A DNA stretch of 64,000 bases from Actinomycetes bacterium (GCA_029781935.1 JAKOVT010000077.1:1-64000); one strand, 5' to 3'; positions 9,751 through 19,766 are shown, counted from the stretch's first letter. Numbers and translations are program-made. Notes: a model not told the origin generated them from the letters alone.

Positions 9751-12102
9751 CTACGGCACCAGCGGCGCCAGGCACGGCGCGCCGCCGCAGGTGTCGGTCA
9801 CGGTCCCGCCCGTCTGCAGGAACGTCGACTTCATCGCACGGGCGGCAGGTGCCCGCCGTGGCGACTCGTGGGGATCGGTGCCGTACGCCGGTTCGTGCGG
9901 CGCGAGGTTGCCCGTGGGTGGCGCCGGGGTGCCGCTGTCCCAGTAGACGATCGCCGAGCCGTTCCACGGCAGGAACGAGATCGGGGTGATGCCCCAGAAC
10001 GGCTTCACATCGGTGCTGCGGCCCGGCGCCAGACCGGGCAGCAGGACACGGGCGCCGATCGTGCGGGCCTCGACGTCGGCGGTGACGTTGGCGACCTGGT
10101 GGTCACCGAACGCCACGTGCATCAGGACCTGGTGGCGCGGCGTGTTCGGGTACGGGTCGTCGGTCATGTGCTCGGCATAGCCGTTCGCCTCGCTGCGGTC
10201 CCACAGCATCTGCACCACCGAGTACCACACCATGCGGTCGAGCTCGTCGGGGTACGAGGGCTTGAGGATCGCCGAGTAGGTGTCGAAGTCGCTGCTGCGC
10301 TGGAGCAGGGTCGAATAGTTCATCCCCGTCACCCCGAGGACCGAATGGGTCCAGTCGGTCGCGAGCGCGGTGAGCGCGCCGCCGAGGACGCCACCCTGGC
10401 TGTTGCCGTCGTAGTTGACGGTGCCGTCGAGCACCGGCGTCGCCGCGCTCCCCATCCGGAAGGCGGGGTTCGATGCGAAGCCCTGCGGGCTCTTCACCAG
10501 CCGCGCGAGGAACAGCTGGTTGAGGAAGCCCTGCTGCGTGCGGTCGGCGACCTTGGGGAAGTTCGAGACGTCGACCAGCGCGCTCGCGGCGACGCCGAGG
10601 TCCTCGTCGGCGAAGCCGCTCCACTTCGTGGCGCAGTACACCATCCGGTACTGGTTCGAGAAGTCACGCTGGGCGTCCGAGTTCACCTCGTCCGGGTTGC
10701 CGAGGAGACCGTGACCGTAGATGGCGCCGCGCGCCGGACTCACGGGATCACCGCCGGTCGCACTCACCGAACGCGGGATGTTGCAGATGAAGCCGGCGGT
10801 GAAGTCGCCGTTGCGCACCGGCAGCGCGTCGACCGCCGGGTTGCCGCCGTAGTTGAACCGGTTGCCGGGCGAGCCGTCGCCGGTCAGGTAGTTCGGCACG
10901 GTGAACGTGCCGGTGACGCGACGGAAGATCTGGTCGTCGACGTTGTCCTGCACGTTCGTGACCGTGAACGCCGGGGCACCGCCGTGGAGCGTCGCGAACG
11001 CGTCGTCCCGGATGTGGAGCATCCGCCCGGCGAGGTTCTGCTCGCTCGCGACGGTGAAGTCCCACGCGAGGTTCAGGCTGTTCCGGGCGACACCGAGCTG
11101 ACCGAGCCGGTCGAAGATCTGCTCGAAGTGGCCCCGGCGGTTCTCGATCGCGGGCGTGAACGTCGGGATCGTGTCGCGGTAGAGCTGGAAGCCCCGCTCG
11201 ACCGGGATCGGCTTCCCGCTCCCGTCGCGCAGGTTCCGCATGGCGACGATGAAGCGGTGACCCTCGGGCAGGTTCTTCGCCACCCGCACGATGAGCGTCT
11301 TCTGGTCGACCGGGTCCGCCTGGCTGTCGAGCTCGGACCAGATCGGCCACTGCTCACCCGTCTGCGCGTCGAAGAGCAGGATCGGCTGATCCGGCCGCAG
11401 CGATCGCCCGATGTCGGTGACCGGCGCGGCGCCGGTCGTGCCGAGGTCGAGGCCGGGGACGTAGGTCACGATCATCGCCCCGGGGCTGAAACCGTCGTTG
11501 CGGTTCCACTCCGTGGGGTCGATCGGCGCGCCCTTCGAGTTGACCGGCATCGCCTTCGGATCGAAGTGCACGCGGCGGCCGGTGCCGCTCGTCGGGTCGG
11601 CGACGGTGAAGAAGTCGTTCGGGAACGGCATGAGGCACTTGCGCGCCGCGATCGGGTCGCAGCGCTTGGCGCTCGCGGTGTCGACCTTGGGCTCCCACGA
11701 GAAGCTCGCGTAGCCGAGCTCCGCATCCGAGCCGTCCGGCTTCGAGGCGCTCGCCTTGACCGTCAGCAGGCCGGGCTTCAGGTCCGCCGCGTGCAGCTGC
11801 GCGGTCGCACCGTGCGCGTCGCGCGTCAGGCGGCCGGTGATCTCGGTGCTCCCCGTCTCGTCGGGCCAGCCCCTGACGATCCAGACCCGCAACGACGACA
11901 CCTGCAGGTCCGCGTCGAGCCGGACGTCGAGACCGACCTCGCCGCTCGCCGGCGCCTGCGACTTGTTGGCCGGCGCGACGACGTGCACACCCGAGGGCGC
12001 CGCCGTCCCGTGGCCCGGGAACCACTCCCCCGGCACCTTGCAGCCGGTCGCGACGATCGCGACCACGACCGCCACCATGCCGATCCGACGTGCACCCACC
12101 AT
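9751..12102 (-). CDS. Secreted lipoprotein, alpha/beta-hydrolase-like
   Basis: Lipobox-like AIVATGC; nucleophile-elbow-like GNSQGG; 784 aa from ATG 12102. Confidence 0.7.
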   Translation of the reverse strand: MVGARRIGMVAVVVAIVATGCKVPGEWFPGHGTAAPSGVHVVAPANKSQAPASGEVGLDVRLDADLQVSSLRVWIVRGWPDETGSTEITGRLTRDAHGATAQLHAADLKPGLLTVKASASKPDGSDAELGYASFSWEPKVDTASAKRCDPIAARKCLMPFPNDFFTVADPTSGTGRRVHFDPKAMPVNSKGAPIDPTEWNRNDGFSPGAMIVTYVPGLDLGTTGAAPVTDIGRSLRPDQPILLFDAQTGEQWPIWSELDSQADPVDQKTLIVRVAKNLPEGHRFIVAMRNLRDGSGKPIPVERGFQLYRDTIPTFTPAIENRRGHFEQIFDRLGQLGVARNSLNLAWDFTVASEQNLAGRMLHIRDDAFATLHGGAPAFTVTNVQDNVDDQIFRRVTGTFTVPNYLTGDGSPGNRFNYGGNPAVDALPVRNGDFTAGFICNIPRSVSATGGDPVSPARGAIYGHGLLGNPDEVNSDAQRDFSNQYRMVYCATKWSGFADEDLGVAASALVDVSNFPKVADRTQQGFLNQLFLARLVKSPQGFASNPAFRMGSAATPVLDGTVNYDGNSQGGVLGGALTALATDWTHSVLGVTGMNYSTLLQRSSDFDTYSAILKPSYPDELDRMVWYSVVQMLWDRSEANGYAEHMTDDPYPNTPRHQVLMHVAFGDHQVANVTADVEARTIGARVLLPGLAPGRSTDVKPFWGITPISFLPWNGSAIVYWDSGTPAPPTGNLAPHEPAYGTDPHESPRRAPAARAMKSTFLQTGGTVTDTCGGAPCLAPLVP

Positions 12103-12214
12103 GAGCCGACCTCCCCCCGAAGGGGCCGAATGGTACCCACTCCGAGCCGACCCGATATGCGGCACGATCGACGCGAATCCGGCGGCGCGCGTCGGGCCCG
12201 GGCGCTCGACGCGA

Positions 12215-12991
12215 TCAGCGGCCGCGCCACTCGGGCGGCCGCCGCTCGGCCGCCGCCGCCCGGCCCTCCACGGCGTCGGCCGTCTGGCCGACCACCCGGC
12301 GCATCGCCTCACCCATCCGGACCGCGTCCTCCCACGGGAGGTGCGGACCGCGTGCCGCCATCTCCTTGATGGCCCGCTGCGCCAGGGGGGCACCGGCGAC
12401 GAGACGCGCGGCGAGCCCGCGGGCCTCGTCCATCAGGTCCTGCCTCGGCACGACCCTCCAGACGAGACCCATCTCCTTCGCGGCCGCCGCGTCCACCCGG
12501 TCGCCGATGAGCATCAGCTCCATCGCGTTCGACCATCCGATCCGTCCGGGGAGGCGCATCGCTCCCACGATCGTGGGGACGCCCAGGTTGACCTCGGGGA
12601 AGCCGAACTCCGCGTCGTCCGCCGCGATGACGAAGTCGCAGCGCAGGACCGCGGTCAGGCCGTAGCCGAGGCAGTACCCGGGCACCGCGGCGATCGTCGG
12701 CTTCCAGATCTCGAGGCCGCTCTCGAACGAGTTGACCGTGGGGATCTCCCAGAACGTGCCCGGCCACTCGCCCACTGATCCGCGACCGTCCTTGAGGTCG
12801 GCGCCCACGCAGAACGCCCGCCCGGCGCCGGTGACGATGCCGACCCACGCCTCCTCGTCCTCCCGGAACCGCTCCCACGCCGCGTTCAGGTCCCGGCGCA
12901 GGTCACCGTTGATCGCGTTGAGCGCGTCCGGACGGTTGTAGGTGATCGTCGCGACGTGACCGTCGCGTTCGTAGAGCACGGTGTCGGCCAT
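12215..12991 (-). CDS. Enoyl-CoA hydratase/isomerase family protein
   Basis: ATITYNRPDALNAINGDLRRDL...GAGRAFCVGADLKDG. Confidence 0.93.
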   Translation of the reverse strand: MADTVLYERDGHVATITYNRPDALNAINGDLRRDLNAAWERFREDEEAWVGIVTGAGRAFCVGADLKDGRGSVGEWPGTFWEIPTVNSFESGLEIWKPTIAAVPGYCLGYGLTAVLRCDFVIAADDAEFGFPEVNLGVPTIVGAMRLPGRIGWSNAMELMLIGDRVDAAAAKEMGLVWRVVPRQDLMDEARGLAARLVAGAPLAQRAIKEMAARGPHLPWEDAVRMGEAMRRVVGQTADAVEGRAAAAERRPPEWRGR

Positions 12992-13030
12992 GCCCCGAGC
13001 ATCGCGCCTCGGGCGCCGACGGTGCCGCGG

Positions 13031-13843
13031 TCAGGCGATCGCGGGCGCGACCACGTCGCGACGGCTCGTCCCGACCAGTACCGCCGACTCCCGCCGCGCC
13101 CGGAGCACGCGCGTGACCGCGTGATCGAACGGGGGGCGGAGCGCATCGGCGAGGCACCGGTGGCCGTGCACGTTGGGATGGAACCGGTCGGCGGTGAAGA
13201 ACGCCTCGCCGCGCGCCCGGAAGGCCTGGTTGACCCGACGGCCGACACCGACGTGCGCCACCCGCGTCGCCGCATGCGTCGCCCGCACCTTGCGCCGCTC
13301 GTAGGCGAGCGCACGTCGGGTGAGCATCGTCCGGAGTCCGACCGGTACCCGCGGGATCGTGCCCAGGTCGATCAGCCCGCAGAGCAGCGTCTCGCAGCCG
13401 GCCCCGTCGAGCGCGCCGACGATCTCACGCATCTCGCTCGCGAACTGCGCGAGCGGTGTCCCGTGCACGGCATCGTTCGCGCCGACGGAGACCACGGTGA
13501 GGTCCGGGCGCGCGTCCAGTACCGCCGGCAACTGGTGCGCGAGCACGTCGGCCGCACGCGAGCCGCCGACGGCGTACCGGGTCAGGTGGAGCCGCACGGC
13601 CGAGCGCGACGCGACCTGCGCGACGAACACGTCACGCGCGTGGTCGAGGCCGGGCCCGGTGAGCGTGCTGTCGCCGACGACCGCGACCTCCAGCGGTCGG
13701 GCCCCGGATGACTCGCTGCCGTAGTGGCCGGTGAGGTCGAGGTCACCGAATTCGGGGAGCGACGCCCGCGCCGCACGGTGCGCCTGGAACCACAGGCCCC
13801 CGGCCATCGCCGGGAGCGCGAGTGCGACTCCCCGTGCCCTCAT
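13031..13843 (-). CDS. SGNH/GDSL-type hydrolase
   Basis: VAVVGDSTLTGPG, VSVGANDAVHGT, DRFHPNVHGHR. Confidence 0.85.
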   Translation of the reverse strand: MRARGVALALPAMAGGLWFQAHRAARASLPEFGDLDLTGHYGSESSGARPLEVAVVGDSTLTGPGLDHARDVFVAQVASRSAVRLHLTRYAVGGSRAADVLAHQLPAVLDARPDLTVVSVGANDAVHGTPLAQFASEMREIVGALDGAGCETLLCGLIDLGTIPRVPVGLRTMLTRRALAYERRKVRATHAATRVAHVGVGRRVNQAFRARGEAFFTADRFHPNVHGHRCLADALRPPFDHAVTRVLRARRESAVLVGTSRRDVVAPAIA

Positions 13844-13944
13844 AGAGACCTGCGATGGTGCGCCCGCGGGGGCGACGGTTCAATAGGTCGGGATCCTCAA
13901 CCAGGTCCGGGACGTGGGCTCCCGCCGGTCGCTCACGGAAGGAA

Positions 13945-14877
13945 CTACTGGGGCCAGTTGTATTCGGTCCAGCCGGCGCCGGCGACGCCGTCGGACCTCG
14001 TGTAGGTGCACATCGAACGCGAGAAGCGGGCGACCTTGCCCTCCGGGGACACGAGCAGGACCGGCGCGTGCGCAACGGGCTCGGTCGTGAAATCGACGCC
14101 CCCGATGTGCTGCCGGGCGGTCGTCGGGTTCTGCTCGTCGTCGATGTCGACGTCGGTCTCGACCCGCCCCGCGGGAGTGAGCGCGCCGTCGGGGTCGACG
14201 GTGTAGCCGACGGCGAAGAGCTCGACGCCGGGAACGAGCGACCGGGAGCCGTGCACGTACGAGCCGTCGGCGAAGCGCCCCGACGTCCAGTTGTGCGGGA
14301 TCAACCACCAGTCGCGCACACCCCACGAGTGGTCGCGCTGGCCCTCGCAGTCGACCGTCGTGGTGACCCCGTCGACCGTCACGGTGCCGCGCACCCACGC
14401 CGAGATCTCGTAGCGGGTGGTGATCGGGTACGGGAACACCTCGGCGCGCGACTCCCAGACGAGGTCGAGCTCGACCGTGACTCGATCGCCGCGCAGGCCG
14501 TGGTACGCCTCGGCGGGGTCGGGCAGCACCACGGCCGGGGCGCGTCCGGTGACCCGGAAGCGCCGGTAGGGCTCGAGCGTCGTCAGCTCGTAGTCGACGT
14601 CGTCCGTGTGCACCGACAGCGCGTCCATGCCGTCGGGACACGGCATCGCGTGCTCGACGGTGAGGAGCGTCGGCCGGTCGCGGCCGACCAGTGCGATCCA
14701 CCACCAGGCGACGCCCTGGTTGGGGTACAGCCCGAGGCGCACGTACCCGCCCGCCCCGCCGTCGGCGTCGGCCCAGTCGAGGTACCAGGACTCGCCCCAG
14801 AAGGGGCCCTCGTCCGTCCGGACCGGATGCCGGTCCTCGTCGGCGTCGGTCGGCGTGAACAGGGGTGCGTCGGTCAC
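13945..14877 (-). CDS. Conserved protein, DUF7064-like
   Basis: FWGESWYLDWAD..., CEGQRDHSWGVRDWW; family assigned from memory. Confidence 0.6.
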   Translation of the reverse strand: MTDAPLFTPTDADEDRHPVRTDEGPFWGESWYLDWADADGGAGGYVRLGLYPNQGVAWWWIALVGRDRPTLLTVEHAMPCPDGMDALSVHTDDVDYELTTLEPYRRFRVTGRAPAVVLPDPAEAYHGLRGDRVTVELDLVWESRAEVFPYPITTRYEISAWVRGTVTVDGVTTTVDCEGQRDHSWGVRDWWLIPHNWTSGRFADGSYVHGSRSLVPGVELFAVGYTVDPDGALTPAGRVETDVDIDDEQNPTTARQHIGGVDFTTEPVAHAPVLLVSPEGKVARFSRSMCTYTRSDGVAGAGWTEYNWPQ

Positions 14878-14887
14878 GGCGCTCCGA

Positions 14888-15394
14888 TCAGTCCGGCGCC
14901 GGGAGCGAGCTGCGCCCGCCCGTCGACCAGTACGACGCGGTGAGCTGCAGTCCCGTGCGCGGCCCGCGCGGCGACAGCTCCTCCATCACCCGCTTGTACG
15001 TGGTCTCGAGGATCTTCCACTCGCCGTCGCGCTTCACGTAGGTGTCCTCGTAGAACGCGGCGCCGCGGATGTCGAGCTCCCACTGCAGGTCGACGACCCA
15101 GTCCTCGAGCGCCCAGATCCCGGTCGCGGTGTCGGGACCGGTGAGCGTGATCTCGGGGTGGTGGGCCTTGTGCGACGAGAGGAACGTCTCGCGCCCCATC
15201 GACTTCCGGAAGAACTCGACGATCGCGTCGCGCCCCTCGTACGAGTACGCGCCCGCGCTGTAGGCGCACGTGGCCTCGGGGACGAAGAGTGTGGCGATGT
15301 CGTCCCACCGCTTCAGGTCGAGGAACCGGAAGTACCGGTACTTCACCTGCTTGATGGCCTCGATCTCGACGAGGTCCTCGGGGGTCAGGGTCAC
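14888..15394 (-). CDS. SnoaL/NTF2-like nuclear transport factor 2 family protein
   Basis: EIEAIKQVKYRYFRFLDLKRWDDIATLFVPEATCAYSAGAY...; GTG start 15394 with GGAGGTG upstream. Confidence 0.85.
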   Translation of the reverse strand: MTLTPEDLVEIEAIKQVKYRYFRFLDLKRWDDIATLFVPEATCAYSAGAYSYEGRDAIVEFFRKSMGRETFLSSHKAHHPEITLTGPDTATGIWALEDWVVDLQWELDIRGAAFYEDTYVKRDGEWKILETTYKRVMEELSPRGPRTGLQLTASYWSTGGRSSLPAPD

Positions 15395-16638
15395 GAGTAA
15401 CGCACCTCCTTGCCGCGGGACTCGCCGTGGTGCCCGACGGCATCGGTGAGGTCCGCGACCAACTGGTCGACGACGGTGGCATGGGCGGGCGACAGCATCA
15501 TGTGCAGGCCCGGTGGATCGACGTTGCGGTTGACGTGCCAGCCGCGGTCGTCGAGCACGTCGCCGACGGCGTACAGGTCGAGGGTGTCCGAGCGGGTGGC
15601 GAGCACGGGGCCGATCGGGTCGCCGACCAGCTCGATGCCGTCGAGCGATGCGATCGCGTCCCGCACAATCGCGGTCGTCGCGAGCAACCCGCGCACGATC
15701 TCGTCGTAGCCCTCGCGGCCGAGCCACTGCATCACGGCCCAGGCGGTCGCGATCGGCGCGGCGGGCTTGGCCCCCGCGACGCCCGGCGAGCCGTACAGGC
15801 CGGCGGGCCAGTCCGAGTAGACGAAGTACTGGTGGCCGAACCAGTCGGCATCGCGGTGCAGGACCGTCGAGGCGCCCTTCGGCGCGTAGCCGTACTTGTG
15901 CACGTCGGCGCTGATCTCGGTGACGCCCTCCACCCGGAAGTCCCACGGCGGGACGTCGTGGCCGAGATCCTCCATGAACGGCAGGACGAACCCGCCGACG
16001 CACGCGTCCACATGGCACCCGGCGCCGTTCGCCGCCGCGATGGCGGCGATCTCGGCGACCGGGTCCATGATCCCGAAGGGGTAGCTGAACGCGGAGGCGA
16101 CCACCACCGCGGTGCGCTCCCCCACCAGCTCCCGCACCGCGTCGACGTCGGCGCGGAAGTGAGCGTCGAGCGGCACGCGCACCACCTCCATGTCGAAGTA
16201 GTGCGCGGCCTTCGCGTACGCCGGATGGGCCGACACCGGAACGACGATCTGCGGGCGCTCGATCCCGCGCGCCCGCGCCCGGCCTCGGTTCACGAGCATC
16301 GACATCAGGATCGACTCGGTGCCGCCCGACGTCATGGACCCGCCGCCGCCGGCCGGGACGTGGAGCAGGCCGCCGGTCATGGCGATGACCTCGCCCTCGA
16401 ACCGCGCGATCTCGGGGAACTTGAACGGGTTCAGCGCGTTGCCGAACAGGTAGCGGCGGTTGACCTCGGTGATCAGGTCCTCGAGCTCGTGGTCGCCGGT
16501 CGGGTACACCAGACCGAACAGCCGCGCGCCGTGCACGTCGGGCTCGCGGCCACGTCGGGTGTCGATCTCGGCGAGCAGGTCGGCGGTGGGCGTGCCCTGG
16601 GTGGGGATCCGCGTCGCGGTCGCGTCGGGGATGTCCAT
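15391..16638 (-). CDS. PLP-dependent decarboxylase/lyase (sphingosine-1-phosphate lyase-like)
   Basis: GGGGSMTSGGTESILMSM, HVDACVGGF, SADVHKYGYAPKGASTVLHRD (PLP Lys). Confidence 0.88.
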   Translation of the reverse strand: MDIPDATATRIPTQGTPTADLLAEIDTRRGREPDVHGARLFGLVYPTGDHELEDLITEVNRRYLFGNALNPFKFPEIARFEGEVIAMTGGLLHVPAGGGGSMTSGGTESILMSMLVNRGRARARGIERPQIVVPVSAHPAYAKAAHYFDMEVVRVPLDAHFRADVDAVRELVGERTAVVVASAFSYPFGIMDPVAEIAAIAAANGAGCHVDACVGGFVLPFMEDLGHDVPPWDFRVEGVTEISADVHKYGYAPKGASTVLHRDADWFGHQYFVYSDWPAGLYGSPGVAGAKPAAPIATAWAVMQWLGREGYDEIVRGLLATTAIVRDAIASLDGIELVGDPIGPVLATRSDTLDLYAVGDVLDDRGWHVNRNVDPPGLHMMLSPAHATVVDQLVADLTDAVGHHGESRGKEVRYS

Positions 16639-16689
16639 CGCCGGCACCCTACGAGGTGGCCGCGCGGACCGTCGACCGTCGGAGATCGC

Positions 16690-17175
16690 TCAGGCGGCGA
16701 GGCGCGCGGAGATGTCGTTGCACTCCTCGCACACCGACTCCGGGATGACGCCGAGCCGCATGAGCAGCGCGAACGCCTTGCAGCCGAGGCAGTAGCCCGC
16801 GAACGACTCCAGGCCCGCGGCGACGAGCAGGAGCGCCAGCACGACGAGCGCGGCGCCGATCGCACCGGCGAGCACCAGGACCGTCGCGGTGATCGAGAAC
16901 ACCGCTCCGATGCCCTGGGCGAAGCGCTTGGGCGGACCGGCGACCGGCCTCGGCGTGCTCGACAGGCGGGGGCGCACGACGCGGGTGACGAGGAGACCCA
17001 GCGGGCTCCAGCGCGGTCCACTCGCCACGCGGGCCACGAAGCCGAACACCAGCGGCACGAGGACCCACCACTGCTGCGTGACGAGCAGCGCGACCGCCAT
17101 GACGACGACCCCGGCCGCGACCAGACGCGCCGAGACCTCGTCGACCGGGTTCGGGAACGAGAAGAAGCGGCGCAC
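16690..17175 (-). CDS. DUF4395-like membrane protein with CxxC motifs
   Basis: RRFFSFPNPVDEVSARLVAAGVV..., YCLGCKAF, VCEECN; GTG start 17175. Confidence 0.7.
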   Translation of the reverse strand: MRRFFSFPNPVDEVSARLVAAGVVVMAVALLVTQQWWVLVPLVFGFVARVASGPRWSPLGLLVTRVVRPRLSSTPRPVAGPPKRFAQGIGAVFSITATVLVLAGAIGAALVVLALLLVAAGLESFAGYCLGCKAFALLMRLGVIPESVCEECNDISARLAA

Positions 17176-17194
17176 GGTCCGAGGGTCGCACCCT

Positions 17195-17219
17195 AAATAC
17201 GACCTGTCAAGTCGTATTT
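17195..17219. promoter_or_regulatory. Inverted repeat overlapping a minus-strand TTGACA; operator/promoter candidate
   Basis: AAATACGAC-CTGTCAA-GTCGTATTT, perfect 9-bp arms, 7-nt spacer; TTGACA reads on the minus strand across the spacer. Confidence 0.55.
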
Positions 17220-17489
17220 CGTCGGTTGTCCACAGTCTCCTGGGGACGGCCACCCGACGCCGACCCCGTTCCGCCGGGTTCGCTGGCGATTGTCCGGTTT
17301 TCCCTGCCACAATGCCGCCGTTCCCGACACCGGGAGTGGCGGAGTTTTCCCCAGGGGGTGGAGCGGCGTGCGCGCGTTCGGCCGCGGTCGGCACGGCGAG
17401 AACGCTCGGTCGCGGCCGATCCGCGCCGGCGGGCCCCGTGCGTCCGGGGACCGGCCGACCGTCACGCGGGCCCGGTACGGGAGCAGTCC

Positions 17490-19634
17490 GTGGGGCGCCT
17501 GAGGCTCCGCACCGGCCTCGCGGTGCTCACGCTCGCCGCGGTCCTCGCGGTACTCGCGGTCGGGGCGCCGGCGGCCCGGGACCGCTGGAACCGGTGGCGT
17601 GACCGGGCGGAGCCGGTACCGGTCGCGTCGGCCGTCGAACGCGTCGACGCGGCGCGGCGCGCCGAGGCACAGGCGTCGATCCGGTACCTCGTCGGCGGCG
17701 GGGAGCCCGCGCACGCCGCGCTCCCGGGCGCGCGGTCGCGGACCGATCGGGCCGGGCGCCGGCTCCGCACCCTTGCGGCCGGTACGCCGCAATCGGTCCG
17801 TGCGGCCGTCCACGCGCTCGTCGCCGACTCGGCGCGCACCCGGACCGAGCGCGCGGCGATCGACCGGCGCACGATCTCCGACGACCGCGCCCTCGCCTGG
17901 CTGCGGGCGTGGGTCGCACGGGCCGTCGCCGTGGCCGACGCATCGGCCGCCGCCCGCGGGACCGGCGCCGAGCGGCGCACGATCGCCGCGCTCGCCCGCG
18001 CCCGGGCGGCGCTCGCGGCGCAGGACCGCGCCCTGACCGTCGTGCTCACCCGGGCCCGGCTCACGCCGTCGAGCCTCACGGTGGTGCGGTCGGTACCGCG
18101 CACGCTCGCGGCCACGCTGGACCCGGCACGCGACCGGCTCCGGGCGGCCGGCATCGACCTCACGCCCTTCGACCGCGCCCACGCGCGGACCGAGGCACTC
18201 GCCCGCATCGCGCGTGGGGGCGCAGTGCCGTTCTGGACCGCAGCCGACTGGCAGCGGCGGGCCGCGGTCGAACAGGCCGAGCTCGACGCGATCGCCGCAC
18301 GACTGACGCGGCAGGCCACCCGCGCCGAGCGCGCCGCGCGCCGCCACGCACGGGACGCGCTGCGCGACGTCGGTGTCCTGATCCTCGGCGCCGTCGTGCT
18401 CGTCGCCGGCGTCGGGTTCGTGCTGCACCGCCGGGTGCGGCGGCCGGTCCGGGCCCTGACGCGCGCGGTCGCGGACACTGCCGACTCCCGGGCCGCCGAC
18501 CGCGCCGCCCCGCCGGCCGCCGTGGTCGTCCCCCCGGTGGCGCGACGCGCGGCCGGCGACGTGGGCGCCCTCGTGGCCGCGATCGGGCGGCTCGACCGCG
18601 CCACCCTCGACCGCACGGTCACCGCGCCGACGCCCGACACCGAGCAGCTCGTGCTCGACCTGGTCCGCCGGCACGGGCCGATGCTCGACCGGCAGCTCGA
18701 GCTGCTCGCCGAGGTCGGGACGGCCGAGGTCGAGTCCCTGGAGGGCGAGACCGCCCGACTCGCTGCGCGGATGCGACGCAACGGCGACCGGCTGCTCGTG
18801 GTCGCCGGGCTCGACCCCGCACGCCGGCGCGGCCCGGCGATGACCCTCACCGAGGTCGTGCGCGTCGCGGTCTCGCAGGTCGAGCACTTCTCGCGCGTCG
18901 ACGTCACCAACCTGCCGGACGATGTGATGGTCGACGAGGCGGTGGCCGGCGACCTCACCCACGTCGTCGCCGAGCTGCTCGAGAACGGGGTGACGTTCTC
19001 CGCACCGGACCGGCGGGTCTTCGTCCGGGGTCGCCCGTGTCCCGACGGTGTCGAGCTCACCGTCGCCGACGACGGGTCGGGCATGCCGGTCAGCCGCCTC
19101 GACGCGTGCAACGAGCTCCTGACCCATCCGCCGATGCCCGGCCTCGACCTGTCGCCGACGCTCGGGCTCATCGTGGTCGCCCGCCTCGCCGAGCGGATCG
19201 GCGCCACGGTCCGGCTGCGCAGCGCGCCCGGCGCCGGGACGAGCGCGATCGTCGTGGTGCCGGACCGCGTCCTGGTGCCGATCGACCGCGACGCGCAGGA
19301 TCCGACCGGCACGCCCGGGGCGGACGCAGCCCGCGACGCGCACGCTGACAGCGCCGGGCCGGTGACGCCCCCCGAGGCCGTGGTGCTCCCGGCCCCCACT
19401 CCCTCCGGGACGCCACCGGGCAACCTCCCGACCGCGCCGGCCGCCCGCGGCGACGGCGTGCACTTCACCGCGGTGCCGCTCGCGCGACGTGCGGACCGGG
19501 ACGCCGGGGCCGGCTTCCGCCCGCCCCGCCACCGCCGACCGCCGACCGGCACCCTCCACCCGGCACCCGCGTGGCCGCGCGCCGGTGCCTCGACGGCCGA
19601 GGTCGACGGAGCGGAGCCGCGAACGCCCGGGTGA
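17490..19634 (+). CDS. Membrane sensor histidine kinase-like protein, conservon (CvnA)-like
   Basis: N-terminal TM and second TM (VLILGAVVLVAGVGFVLH), ARMRRNGDRLLVVAG, N-box ELLENGVTFSAP, DDGSGM, GLIVVARLAERIGATVRLRSAPGAGTSA. Confidence 0.8.
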   Translation: MGRLRLRTGLAVLTLAAVLAVLAVGAPAARDRWNRWRDRAEPVPVASAVERVDAARRAEAQASIRYLVGGGEPAHAALPGARSRTDRAGRRLRTLAAGTPQSVRAAVHALVADSARTRTERAAIDRRTISDDRALAWLRAWVARAVAVADASAAARGTGAERRTIAALARARAALAAQDRALTVVLTRARLTPSSLTVVRSVPRTLAATLDPARDRLRAAGIDLTPFDRAHARTEALARIARGGAVPFWTAADWQRRAAVEQAELDAIAARLTRQATRAERAARRHARDALRDVGVLILGAVVLVAGVGFVLHRRVRRPVRALTRAVADTADSRAADRAAPPAAVVVPPVARRAAGDVGALVAAIGRLDRATLDRTVTAPTPDTEQLVLDLVRRHGPMLDRQLELLAEVGTAEVESLEGETARLAARMRRNGDRLLVVAGLDPARRRGPAMTLTEVVRVAVSQVEHFSRVDVTNLPDDVMVDEAVAGDLTHVVAELLENGVTFSAPDRRVFVRGRPCPDGVELTVADDGSGMPVSRLDACNELLTHPPMPGLDLSPTLGLIVVARLAERIGATVRLRSAPGAGTSAIVVVPDRVLVPIDRDAQDPTGTPGADAARDAHADSAGPVTPPEAVVLPAPTPSGTPPGNLPTAPAARGDGVHFTAVPLARRADRDAGAGFRPPRHRRPPTGTLHPAPAWPRAGASTAEVDGAEPRTPG

Positions 19635-19706
19635 CCGCCGAGCGTGGTCGACGCGCGCGAGCCGACGAGGTTTCTTGCGCTGACCGCGCGGAGCGGGCAT
19701 TGTCTG

Positions 19707-19731
19707 GCAACCTGACGGGCCGTCAGGTTGC
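19707..19731. promoter_or_regulatory. 25-bp inverted repeat upstream of the liv-type operon; operator candidate
   Basis: GCAACCTGACG-GGC-CGTCAGGTTGC, 11-bp perfect arms, 36 bp before the GTG at 19767. Confidence 0.6.
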
Positions 19732-19766
19732 AACGACGTCGCGCTCGCGACGAACAGGGGGGACAC

